Source of the DNA: Candidatus Desulfopertinax cowenii
GTDB taxonomy: Bacteria; Bacillota; Desulfotomaculia; Desulfotomaculales; Desulforudaceae
Direction of reading: 5' to 3'
Length of the DNA stretch: 64,000 bases
NCBI GenBank assembly: GCA_001899445.1
Contig: MPOA01000004.1
Location: forward strand, 21,170-85,169
Position numbers and translations under genes: made by a program. Of the stretch, positions 39,415 to 47,323 are shown in pieces. Below the pieces are notes generated by a model. The model did not search any database. It was not told where the DNA came from and saw nothing but the letters and a program-made list of their open reading frames with translations. Numbering within the stretch: position 1 is the first letter of the stretch; every line of letters begins with the position of its first letter.

Positions 39415-40674
39415 CTAGCAGTAGCCCCAGAACCGCCGCTCCCGCACCGTACCCTTGGGTACCAAGCTGACCTGGGCCCCGCGAAACAGCTTTTCCAGCC
39501 CGACTCCTTCCCGGTAGGACAGGCGGTTGCAGGTCTCGCAGTCACGGCAGGCTTCGGCCCGCGTTTCCGGTTCGGTGTAGGCGGCGATCAAACCCTCGTA
39601 GTTGCGTAGGACCACCTTGCCCTCGGCCTGGGAGATCAAGTATTGCGGAGCGACGGGGATCTTCCCGCCCCCGCCGGGAGCGTCGATCACATAGGTAGGT
39701 ACAGCCAGGCCCGAGGTATGGCCGCGCAGGAGTTCGACGATCTCGATCCCCCGGGCCACCGTGGTCCGGAAGTGTTCCAGGCCCGGGGAAAGGTCGCACT
39801 GGTAGAGGTAATAGGGGCGGACCCGGATCCGCAAAAGCGCGTGCATCAGGTCCTTGATGATGTACGGACAGTCGTTCACCGCGCGCAGCAGCACGTTCTG
39901 GTTGCCGAGCGGAATTCCAGCGTCAGCCAGCCTTCCGCAGGCCTCGGCGGCCTCGAGGGTGATCTCTTTCGGATGGTTGAAGTGAGTATTCACGTAGAGC
40001 GGGTGGAAGCGGCGCAGCAGGTCGCACAGGCCGGGCGTGATCCTCTGGGGGACAACCACCGGCGCCCGGGTACCAATCCGGATGATTTCCACGTGGTCGA
40101 TCGCCCGGAGCCGTTCCAGGATGTCGCCCAGCCGGTCTTCGGACAGGAGCAGGCCATCCCCTCCGGAAAGCAATACGTCCCGGATGGCCGGCGTTTTACG
40201 GATGTATTCCAAGGCGGTCTCAATCTGCTCGGAGGGTAGCGCCCGGTCGGTCTTGCCGGCCAGGCGGCGCCGCGTGCAGTGCCGGCAGTACACAGCGCAC
40301 TGGTCGGTAACCAGGAACAGCACCCGGTCCGGGTAGCGGTGCGTAACCCCGGGCACGGGGGAATCGACGTCCTCGTGCAGGGGGTCCTCGCTTTCGGCCA
40401 GCCCGAACTGCAGTTCGGCTGTCAAGGGTACCGCTTGCTTCCGGATAGGGCACTCCGGGTCGTCCGGATCCATGAGGCTGGCGTAGTAGGGCGTGATCGC
40501 CATCCGCAGGGTCTGCAGGCAGCGCCGCACCCCCTCTTCCTCCTCGGGGGTGAGGTTGATAATACCCCGGAGTTCTCCAAGCCGGGTGATGCGGTTGGCC
40601 AACTGCCAGTGCCAGTCGTTCCAGTCGGTGTCCGGCACGTCGCGCCAGGGACCCTCGTTGCGAATGGCCGACAT
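39415..40674 (-). CDS. ablA: Lysine 2,3-aminomutase
   Basis: 419 residues from an ATG eight bases after GGAGG. The radical-SAM cluster motif CAVYCRHC is near residue 133. The PLP site lies in the later part (VIDAPGGGGKIPVAP) and a carboxy-terminal cysteine group (CRDCETCNRL) is present. The enzyme converts L-alpha-lysine to L-beta-lysine. A beta-lysine acetyltransferase gene is divergent from it 275 bases away. This makes the role in N-epsilon-acetyl-beta-lysine osmolyte synthesis (AblA) more likely than lysine fermentation (KamA). Confidence 0.92.
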   Translation of the reverse strand: MSAIRNEGPWRDVPDTDWNDWHWQLANRITRLGELRGIINLTPEEEEGVRRCLQTLRMAITPYYASLMDPDDPECPIRKQAVPLTAELQFGLAESEDPLHEDVDSPVPGVTHRYPDRVLFLVTDQCAVYCRHCTRRRLAGKTDRALPSEQIETALEYIRKTPAIRDVLLSGGDGLLLSEDRLGDILERLRAIDHVEIIRIGTRAPVVVPQRITPGLCDLLRRFHPLYVNTHFNHPKEITLEAAEACGRLADAGIPLGNQNVLLRAVNDCPYIIKDLMHALLRIRVRPYYLYQCDLSPGLEHFRTTVARGIEIVELLRGHTSGLAVPTYVIDAPGGGGKIPVAPQYLISQAEGKVVLRNYEGLIAAYTEPETRAEACRDCETCNRLSYREGVGLEKLFRGAQVSLVPKGTVRERRFWGYC

Positions 40675-40949
40675 ACAGCGCGCCTCCAGAATCAGCTTCG
40701 CTAGCGGCGGTGTTCCAGCTCTTCGAGCTTGTTGGCAAATCAGGCGGTTGCAGGTCCTCGTCGATCAGGTTGCTGCATGCGGAGTTCCAAGCGGTTAACC
40801 AACTACCAGTGCTAGTCGTTCCAGCAGGTAGGGTCTTGTTCAAGTTCACCTCCACCGTAGTTTTTGCCGGATCGGAGAGGGCTATACGAACGCACGGGTT
40901 CGGGGAAAGTTAAACAACGGATAATTCACTGGAAGTCGAGGGGAGCGCT
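40675..40949. other. ablA-ablB divergent intergenic region with a duplicated ablA fragment
   Basis: No separate gene is credited. Bases 40791-40829 repeat 40591-40629 from the 5' part of ablA, exactly 200 bp apart, with 33 of 39 positions the same. In addition CAGGCGGTTGCAGGTC at 40741-40756 also occurs at 39520-39535 near the ablA 3' end. Promoters for the two divergent genes should lie here, but I cannot point to convincing boxes. Confidence 0.6.
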
Positions 40950-41804
40950 TTGCTTTTTACCGATAATGACGATCTGGTGCGGGAGGAGCGCGAAGGGTAT
41001 CTCTTTCGCGCGCAGAACGACTACACCAGCAAACGGCTGTGGGTTTTTGATTACCGGGTAAAAGACTACGCGGCCTTTGCGGACCACCTGGAGCGCCACG
41101 CGCGGGCGAAGGGTTTCAGCAAAATCATCATCCCCACCCGGGAAGCAGACGCGGCCGAGATGGCCGCCGTGGGGTTCGTCAGCGAGGCCCGGGCCGAGGG
41201 CTTCTTCCGCGGCGAAACGGCCTATTTCCTGGCGCGCTACCTCCGGCCCGAAAGGCGCGAAAGCCGGCTGCTGAACGAGGAACTGGAAACGCTGGCGGAG
41301 ATTCAGCGCCAGCCGCAGAAAACCCCGGGCGCACCCGATCCGGATTTCGAGCTGCGCCCGGCGACTACGGCGGACATTCCGGAGTTGGCCGCCCTCTTCG
41401 GCGCGGTGTTCCGCTCTTATCCCACTCCGATTGACGACCCGGAATACCTGGCCTTGGCTATGCGGCTGGGAACCCTGTTCCAGGTGGCGCTGAAGGACGG
41501 ACGGATCGTGGGCGCTACGGCGGCCGAAGCGGACCCGGGGCAGCAACACGCCGAGATGACCGACTGCGCCACCCACCCGGACTTCCGGGGGCGGGGCTTG
41601 GCCAGCCACCTGCTCGCCGCCCTGGAAAAAGTCTGCGTGGCCCGGAGCTACCGCTGCCTGTGGAGTCTGTCCCGGGCCGGCTCGTACGGGATGAACCTGG
41701 TTTTCCACCGCCTCGGCTACCGGCACGGTGGCATCCTGATCAACAACGCCCACATCGGCGGCCGGTTCGAGGATCTGCACCTGTGGGTGAAATATCCCGC
41801 TTGA
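40950..41804 (+). CDS. ablB: Beta-lysine N6-acetyltransferase
   Basis: 284 residues from a TTG behind GAGGGGAG. The carboxy-terminal half is a GNAT domain (RPATTADIPELAALFGAVF, then DCATHPDFRGRGLASHLLAALEKVC with the acetyl-CoA-binding RGRGLA). The amino-terminal half is the region specific to AblB (YTSKRLWVFDYRVKDY). It acetylates beta-lysine to the osmolyte N-epsilon-acetyl-beta-lysine. In many organisms ablA and ablB form one operon; here they are divergent. Confidence 0.9.
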   Translation: MLFTDNDDLVREEREGYLFRAQNDYTSKRLWVFDYRVKDYAAFADHLERHARAKGFSKIIIPTREADAAEMAAVGFVSEARAEGFFRGETAYFLARYLRPERRESRLLNEELETLAEIQRQPQKTPGAPDPDFELRPATTADIPELAALFGAVFRSYPTPIDDPEYLALAMRLGTLFQVALKDGRIVGATAAEADPGQQHAEMTDCATHPDFRGRGLASHLLAALEKVCVARSYRCLWSLSRAGSYGMNLVFHRLGYRHGGILINNAHIGGRFEDLHLWVKYPA

Positions 41805-41846
41805 CGGAGGGCGAAAAGGAAGTTAGTCATTCGGAGGCCAACCTCA

Positions 41847-42287
41847 TTAAAGATACTTTCTGTAACCTGTCCCCATGCGCAGCACCGCCGCCGCGGCTAG
41901 GGCCAGCAGCGCCCAACCATAATCCGGGCCAATCAACCGGACACCGACCGGATACAGGGCGGTCAGCACCCCCAGGCCGAAAACCCAGAGGCCCAAGAAC
42001 ATGAACAGTCCGCCCGAATCGGCCACGCCGCGGATCTCAAACCCGGCCGCCCGGGCAATTTTGTCCGCGAACATGATGAGGTTGCCGGTGGAGATCAACA
42101 CCAGTCCCAACCCCAGCGTAACCACGTCCAACGGACCCAGCGTCCAGTCCAGCTCGTTCTCCTCCCCAACGAACGGCGTCCGGTTCGAACAGACCTCGTT
42201 ATCAGTTGCAATTCTTCGACCTTCTGCTCCAATTCCTTCAGTTTTAGGCGCTCGCGGCGTCCTTGCGCCAAAGCTCCCTGGGCGCAA
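41847..42287 (-). CDS. Small membrane protein of unknown function; start uncertain
   Basis: Up to 146 residues, of which only the last 100 look real. Three hydrophobic segments are seen (DVVTLGLGLVLISTGNLIMF, GLFMFLGLWVFGLGVLTALYPV and YGWALLALAAAAVLRM). A GGGGAGGAG site near 42165 suggests translation begins shortly before DWTLGPLDVV, but no ATG, GTG or TTG stands at the right distance. The upstream part contains a fragment in another frame that matches clpC. The gene may be frameshifted or rebuilt at its 5' end. Confidence 0.5.
   Translation of the reverse strand: MRPGSFGARTPRAPKTEGIGAEGRRIATDNEVCSNRTPFVGEENELDWTLGPLDVVTLGLGLVLISTGNLIMFADKIARAAGFEIRGVADSGGLFMFLGLWVFGLGVLTALYPVGVRLIGPDYGWALLALAAAAVLRMGTGYRKYL
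42207..42243 (-). repeat. 37-bp segment nearly identical to part of clpC
   Basis: The segment matches 35053-35089 in the clpC middle domain at 35 of 37 bases. On the minus strand both copies can be read as [12 protein letters not shown]. Here it lies upstream of a small membrane protein gene and after the ubiD-type gene start region, within a short frame that begins at 42301. Confidence 0.85.
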
Positions 42288-42301
42288 GACCGCGCAATCA
42301 T

Positions 42302-44068
42302 TTAGGAACCGCCGAAATACTCCTTCCAGCGCCGGTCCACCAGGGCGACGGTCTCGGGATCGGGTTCCACCTCCGGCGGGTAGGCCCGTTTCATCCGGGC
42401 GTCGATCACCGCCGGACTGGTATACCGCAGGTGGTGGCGCCGCACCTCGGTGCCGGCCGCGTAGATGTCCGCCGCCGGCTCGAACCGGGTGAACACCGTC
42501 CAGAGAAACCGGGTCTGGTCCCGGGCGATGTCCGCCCGGTCGGCGACGATGACCAGCGGCCAGGCGGCGAAAACTGGGTGGGTGGCGACCCGGACCGCCA
42601 GATCCGGCGCGTCGGCGTGCGCCGCCCCGGCCACCACTAGGCAGCCCGGGCAGAAGACTTCGGCGGCAGATACACCCGCCGGCAGCCCGCCCGTGAAGCT
42701 GCGGGGGAGCTCCCGGTGGGCCGCACCCAAGCCCATCAGGATGGCCTTGCTGCCCCGGTTCAGTTCCGGGCCGGCGTAATCCAGGGTGTCCATGGCCAGG
42801 TTGTCCAGGATGAAGAAGTCCGTTTCCCAGTGCGTCCGGGCCAGGACGTGCGTGAGAAGCCCCCGGAAATCTTTCAGGTCCTGCATTTCGTCGGTGAGAA
42901 TCAGGAACTTGGTAAGCGAAAGTTGCCCTTCGCCCAGGATCCGGAAGGCCGAGACCAGCGCCTCCCGGGCGTACCGCTCCTTGACCACCGCGGCGGCCAG
43001 GGGGTGAAAACCGGTCTCACCATAGGTCCAGAGCTTGCGCACCGACGGCATAACCAGCGGAAACAGCGGGCTCATCACCTCGGTCAGGTATTCCCCGATG
43101 TAGTAGTCCTCCTGGCGGGGCTTGCCTACCACCGTGGCCGGGTAGATCGGGTCCCGGCGCCGGAAGACGGTATCCACGTGGAATACCGGGAATTCGTGGG
43201 CCAGCGAGTAGTAACCGTAGTGATCCCCGAACGGGCCTTCGGGACGGCGTTCGTAGGGCGGCACCCGCCCGCAGAGGGCGAATTCGCACTCGGCGACCAA
43301 AGGGTGGCGCGCGCCGGGGTTGTCCACCAGGTGCAGTTTCCGCCCTGCCAGGAGGGAGGCGAAAAGCAGTTCCGGAATGTCCTCCGGCAGCGGCGCAATG
43401 GCCGCCAGGACCAGGGCGGGCGGCCCGCCTAGGAATACGGTGACCGGCAAAGGCTCGCCCTTTTGCTCGGCCACGTGGTAGTGAAAACCGCCGCCCTTTC
43501 CGATCTGCCAGTGCATCCCGGCGGTAGTCGCATCGTAGCGCTGGACGCGGTACATGCCCAGGTTGTGTTTTCCGGTCTCCGGGTGCTCGGTGTACACCAG
43601 GGGCAGGGTCAGGAAAGGTCCGCCGTCGCCCGGCCAGCCGGTCAGCATCGGCAGGCGGTCGAGCCGGGGCGGCCGCTCGGTTACCTCGGTGACCGGCCCG
43701 CGGCGGACCCGCCTGGTCCCGATCCGCAGCAGGTCGCGCAAGGTGCCGCGCGCGGCCCAGAGCGCGGCCGGCCTGGGCGGCAGCAGGGTTTGCGCCAGGT
43801 GTACCGCCTCCCGTACCAGTTCCGCCGGGCGGGGGCCGAAGGCCAGCTCAATCCGTTTCGGCGTACCGAACATGTTGGTCAGCACGGAGAAGGGACTACC
43901 CTTGACCCGGCGAAACAACAGGGCCGGCCCGCCCTCGGCGATCACCCGCCGGTGGATCTCCGGAATCTCCAGGTAGGGATCCACCTCCACCGCCACTTCC
44001 GCCAGGTCCCGCTCCCGGCGCAGTAAGCGCACAAAATCGTGCAAGTTATTGACGGTCACGAGCAACAC
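42302..44068 (-). CDS. UbiD-family decarboxylase
   Basis: 588 residues. UbiD enzymes remove carboxyl groups from aromatic or alkenyl acids using prenylated FMN. Family features seen include the opening NLHDFVRLLRRE, the region NLGMYRVQRYDATTAGMHWQIGKGGG near residue 165, and the catalytic-region EFALCGRVPPYERRPEGPFGDHYGYY near residue 262 with its E-x-P-E-GPFGDH pattern. No ubiX (flavin prenyltransferase) gene is adjacent. The substrate could be a menaquinone precursor or an aromatic acid; the sequence does not decide. The start could also be the GTG nine bases downstream. Confidence 0.9.
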   Translation of the reverse strand: MLLVTVNNLHDFVRLLRRERDLAEVAVEVDPYLEIPEIHRRVIAEGGPALLFRRVKGSPFSVLTNMFGTPKRIELAFGPRPAELVREAVHLAQTLLPPRPAALWAARGTLRDLLRIGTRRVRRGPVTEVTERPPRLDRLPMLTGWPGDGGPFLTLPLVYTEHPETGKHNLGMYRVQRYDATTAGMHWQIGKGGGFHYHVAEQKGEPLPVTVFLGGPPALVLAAIAPLPEDIPELLFASLLAGRKLHLVDNPGARHPLVAECEFALCGRVPPYERRPEGPFGDHYGYYSLAHEFPVFHVDTVFRRRDPIYPATVVGKPRQEDYYIGEYLTEVMSPLFPLVMPSVRKLWTYGETGFHPLAAAVVKERYAREALVSAFRILGEGQLSLTKFLILTDEMQDLKDFRGLLTHVLARTHWETDFFILDNLAMDTLDYAGPELNRGSKAILMGLGAAHRELPRSFTGGLPAGVSAAEVFCPGCLVVAGAAHADAPDLAVRVATHPVFAAWPLVIVADRADIARDQTRFLWTVFTRFEPAADIYAAGTEVRRHHLRYTSPAVIDARMKRAYPPEVEPDPETVALVDRRWKEYFGGS

Positions 44069-44282
44069 CCTTATCTTAGCATCGTTCAGTCCGTGGGCTT
44101 ATCGCGGTTTAAGCAATCATATCAAAAAGGTCTCGGGACGTAAACATTGCCGGGCGGCCAGATGCGTTACGATCGAGTAGGGGAGAGGCACGCCCTTGCC
44201 TACGGGTTGTCTTCCCGCTGGTTAGGCGACAGGGTTTCTTTCAACCCATCGGCGCAATAGACATGCCGGGCGTACAAGCAAA
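44069..44282. other. Intergenic region of unknown content
   Basis: About 210 bases with no credible gene. Read on the minus strand it contains short arginine-rich open stretches followed by stops, and an inverted motif GGGTTGAAAGAAACCC near 44230. It could be the decayed end of a mobile element, but I cannot name one. Confidence 0.4.
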
Positions 44283-44310
44283 GACCCCGCCGGGTCATCC
44301 CGACGGGGTC
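44283..44310 (-). terminator. Hairpin terminator after tRNA-Asn
   Basis: GACCCCG(T)CGGG and CCCG(G)CGGGGTC form a 12-bp stem with one mismatch around ATGA, followed on the minus strand by TTTGCTTG. It lies 43 bases after the tRNA. Confidence 0.6.
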
Positions 44311-44352
44311 AAAGCGTTAACCAAGAACCGCTTGAGTTAGCGGAGAATTATC

Positions 44353-44427
44353 TGGCTCCGCGAGTAGGATTCGAACCTACAACCTACCGGTTAACAGCCG
44401 GTTGCTCTACCGTTGAGCTATCGCGGA
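44353..44427 (-). tRNA. tRNA-Asn (GTT)
   Basis: 75 bases, CCA encoded. The anticodon stem ACCGG/CCGGT encloses CTGTTAA, giving anticodon GTT. The acceptor TCCGCGA pairs fully with TCGCGGA and the discriminator is G. It stands alone with its own terminator. Confidence 0.94.
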
Positions 44428-44854
44428 ACGGAAAACGGAATTAATGTTTCTTGTTTGCCGTCATCATTCTAGCAAATCGGGGCGGAACTGTCAATGATTC
44501 AGTCCGGCATGGGGTTCCCCGGAGCTTTATCCTGAATCCGGCGCGTAAAATCGAAGAACCCAGTAATAGTGAGCCTTGCGAACGCCAGAACGCTTCTTGG
44601 TTTAGGTAGTACGGTTCTTCCGGATGAGCGGGCCCAAGGAAGGGATTGCTCTTCGCTAAATGTATGTGTTACCATAGCTATGGGAACATCTTCCTTCAGC
44701 ATTGAGGTTTCATGTTATCAATTCTCGCTGAGGAGCGATGTTCCTCCTCAATTTGGCTAAATTTTTCGCGCCAAATTTCAGCTGAAACCCACGTGATTGC
44801 TAGACTTTTTAGTTTTACGAGGGGCAGCCTTGTCGGCGAAGTGGGGGCTTAACT
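44428..44854. other. 427-base region upstream of the c-di-GMP signalling gene
   Basis: No gene is credited. GAGGAGCGATGTTCCTCCTC (about 44731-44750) can fold into a hairpin, and AAATTTTTCGCGCCAAATTT is partly self-complementary. The region is less G+C-rich than its surroundings. I looked for a c-di-GMP riboswitch because of the downstream gene and did not find its conserved core. Confidence 0.4.
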
Positions 44855-47323
44855 ATGACCCGGCACGACAAGATTGGAACTTTTCGGGAATTTGGCGATC
44901 GCGCAGCAGGGCAGCGGCCTAAGGAGGATTTTTCCGCCGCTAGCGGCCCGGAAAAGACGCTCCGCTCTTCCAGGCCCGCGCTCCGGACGATCTTCAACAG
45001 CGTCTATGATGCGATCTTTATCCACGAACTGGACGGCACAATCATCGACGTTAACCGGAAGATGCTGGAGATGTACCAGGTGGATCGGGACCAAGCCCTT
45101 AGCCTTTCCATTAGAGACGACTATTCGAGCCCCGAAAATCCCCTGGACCAATTGCCGGAAATCTGGGCCCGGGTCATCGCTGGCGAGGACCAGCTTTTTG
45201 AATGGAAGGCCCGTCGGCCCAACGATGGCTCGGTTTTCGATGTGGAGGTATTTTTGCGCAAACTGCACCTGGAAGACAAGGACGTGATCCTGGCCACCGT
45301 CCGCGATATCACCGAGAGTAAGCAGAACCGGCTGGCCTTGCAGAAGGCCAAGGAGGAACTGGAAGCGACCAACGAAGAGTTGGTGGCCATAAACGAAGAA
45401 CTGATGGCGGCCGAGGAAGAGCTCAAGGGGCAAATGCAGGAGCTGGAAGCAAGCAGGGAGGCCCTGGAGTCAGCCAACCGCCAGCTAATGGACATCATCG
45501 AGTTTCTCCCCGACGCCACCTTTGTTATCGACCGGGAGAAAAAGGTGATTGCCTGGAACCGGGCGATCGAAGAGCTGACGGGAGTGAGTAAGCAGGAAAT
45601 GCTCGGTAAGGGCGATTACGCCTACGCCGTGCCTTTTTACGGCAAACCGAGACCCACTTTGGCCGACCTTATCGGTACGGATGACCAGGAACTCGAAAAA
45701 CAGTACGAATACGTCCAAAGAGAAGGCAATACCCTTTACGCCGAGGTGTTTGTCCCGTCGGTCCGGGGAGGACGGGGGGCTTATTTGTGGGTGAAGGCTT
45801 CGCCACTGTTTGACCGCCAGGGGAACATAGTGGGGGCGATTGAATCCGTCCGTGATATTTCGGAACAGAGACGATGGAAAGAGGAGTTGAGACTGCAGAA
45901 GTCTTATTTCCAGCAGCTTTTTGAAAACTCACCCGAAGGGATTGTGATGCTGGACACCGAGGATCGGATCATTATGGTCAACAAGGGCTTCCAGAAACTT
46001 TTTTTGTATGCGCCGGACGAGATTGTGGGCCGGCGAATAAACGAAATTATCGTCCCGGAGCATCTGCTTGCCGAAGCCCTGGCTTTGTCAGAGCTCGTCC
46101 AAGGCGGGAGCACGGTCCAGCAAGAGTTAGTGCGCAAGCGGAAAGACGGCAGACTGATCCACGTGTCCACGATCGCTTACCCCATTGTGGTTGATAACCA
46201 ACAGGTCGGCATATACGTCATCTACCGTGATATCACCGAACGCAAGCGAACGGAGGACAGGCTGAAATACCTCAGTCTCTATGATCCGCTTACCGGCCTC
46301 TACAACCGGCGCTACTTCGAACATGAGATGCACCGCCTGGAAGGCTCCCGCCACGCCCCGGTGGGGGTGATCGTGTGTGACGTGGACGGGCTTAAACTGG
46401 TTAACGATACCCTGGGACACAAGGTCGGAGACGCTCTGCTCAGAGACGCCGCTACGGTGCTCAAGAGTTGCTTCCGCGAGGGCGATATGATCGCCCGGAT
46501 CGGGGGCGACGAATTCGCCGTGCTGTTGCCTGGTAGTGACCGGGCGGCGGTGGAAAACGCCAGCCGCCGGATCAGGAAGGCGGTGGAAAAGCGCAACGTA
46601 GTAAGCCCGGGCCTGCCGCTTAGCATTTCCGTTGGTTCTGCGGTGAGCAATGAAACCCGGGTAAACATGGGTGACCTGTTCCGGAAAGCGGACAACAATA
46701 TGTACCACGAGAAGCTGCACCGCAGCCGGAGCGCCATCGTCCAGACCCTGATGAAAACGCTGGAGGCCAAGCGCATCATTACCAAGGGCCACACCGAGCG
46801 CCTGCAGGCCTTAGTCGTCCACATGGCCCTAGCCCTCGGCCTGCCGGAAAATAGCATGGCGGGCCTTCGTCTCCTGGCCCAGTTCCACGACATCGGCAAG
46901 GTGGGGATACCGGACCGCATCCTCTTCAAGACCGGGCCGCTCACGCCCGAAGAACGGATGGAAATACAGCGGCATTGCGAAATCGGCCACCGGATCGCCC
47001 TGGCTGTGCCCGACCTGGCTCCCATCTCCGACCAGATCCTCAAGCACCACGAGTGGTGGAACGGTGAAGGTTACCCTTTCGGCCTCAAGAGGAAGGAGAT
47101 CCCGCTGGAGTGCCGCATCCTGGCCGTCGCTGGCGCCTACGACGCCATGACTAGCGACCGCTCCTACCGAAAGGCGATGTCTCACGAGGAAGCAGTGGCC
47201 GAACTGCAAAGGTGCGCGGGTACCCAGTTCGATCCGGAATTGGTAGAGAGGTTTATTGGCCTGTTCGCAAATCAAACGTCGGAGTACATCGGGTTGCCGC
47301 CGAAGGGTGGGATTTCAATATAA
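44855..47323 (+). CDS. PAS-PAS-PAS-GGDEF-HD-GYP cyclic-di-GMP signalling protein
   Basis: 822 residues, no membrane segment. Three PAS domains (about 40-150, 212-340 and 345-465) are separated by a long coiled coil (about 152-210, Glu-rich EELEATNEELVAINEEL). A GGDEF domain follows with an intact RIGGDEFAVLL site near residue 550 and an RxxD inhibitory site (REGD) five residues before it. Last is an HD-GYP domain with HTERLQ, HDIGK near residue 678 and HHEWWNGEGYP. Both making and breaking c-di-GMP are therefore possible. Its last 52 bases overlap the convergent ATPase gene. Confidence 0.94.
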   Translation: MTRHDKIGTFREFGDRAAGQRPKEDFSAASGPEKTLRSSRPALRTIFNSVYDAIFIHELDGTIIDVNRKMLEMYQVDRDQALSLSIRDDYSSPENPLDQLPEIWARVIAGEDQLFEWKARRPNDGSVFDVEVFLRKLHLEDKDVILATVRDITESKQNRLALQKAKEELEATNEELVAINEELMAAEEELKGQMQELEASREALESANRQLMDIIEFLPDATFVIDREKKVIAWNRAIEELTGVSKQEMLGKGDYAYAVPFYGKPRPTLADLIGTDDQELEKQYEYVQREGNTLYAEVFVPSVRGGRGAYLWVKASPLFDRQGNIVGAIESVRDISEQRRWKEELRLQKSYFQQLFENSPEGIVMLDTEDRIIMVNKGFQKLFLYAPDEIVGRRINEIIVPEHLLAEALALSELVQGGSTVQQELVRKRKDGRLIHVSTIAYPIVVDNQQVGIYVIYRDITERKRTEDRLKYLSLYDPLTGLYNRRYFEHEMHRLEGSRHAPVGVIVCDVDGLKLVNDTLGHKVGDALLRDAATVLKSCFREGDMIARIGGDEFAVLLPGSDRAAVENASRRIRKAVEKRNVVSPGLPLSISVGSAVSNETRVNMGDLFRKADNNMYHEKLHRSRSAIVQTLMKTLEAKRIITKGHTERLQALVVHMALALGLPENSMAGLRLLAQFHDIGKVGIPDRILFKTGPLTPEERMEIQRHCEIGHRIALAVPDLAPISDQILKHHEWWNGEGYPFGLKRKEIPLECRILAVAGAYDAMTSDRSYRKAMSHEEAVAELQRCAGTQFDPELVERFIGLFANQTSEYIGLPPKGGISI

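Noticed and set aside
44428..44854. A c-di-GMP riboswitch upstream of the GGDEF/HD-GYP gene
   Set aside because: Neither the GEMM-I nor GEMM-II conserved core could be found on either strand; only simple hairpins are present.
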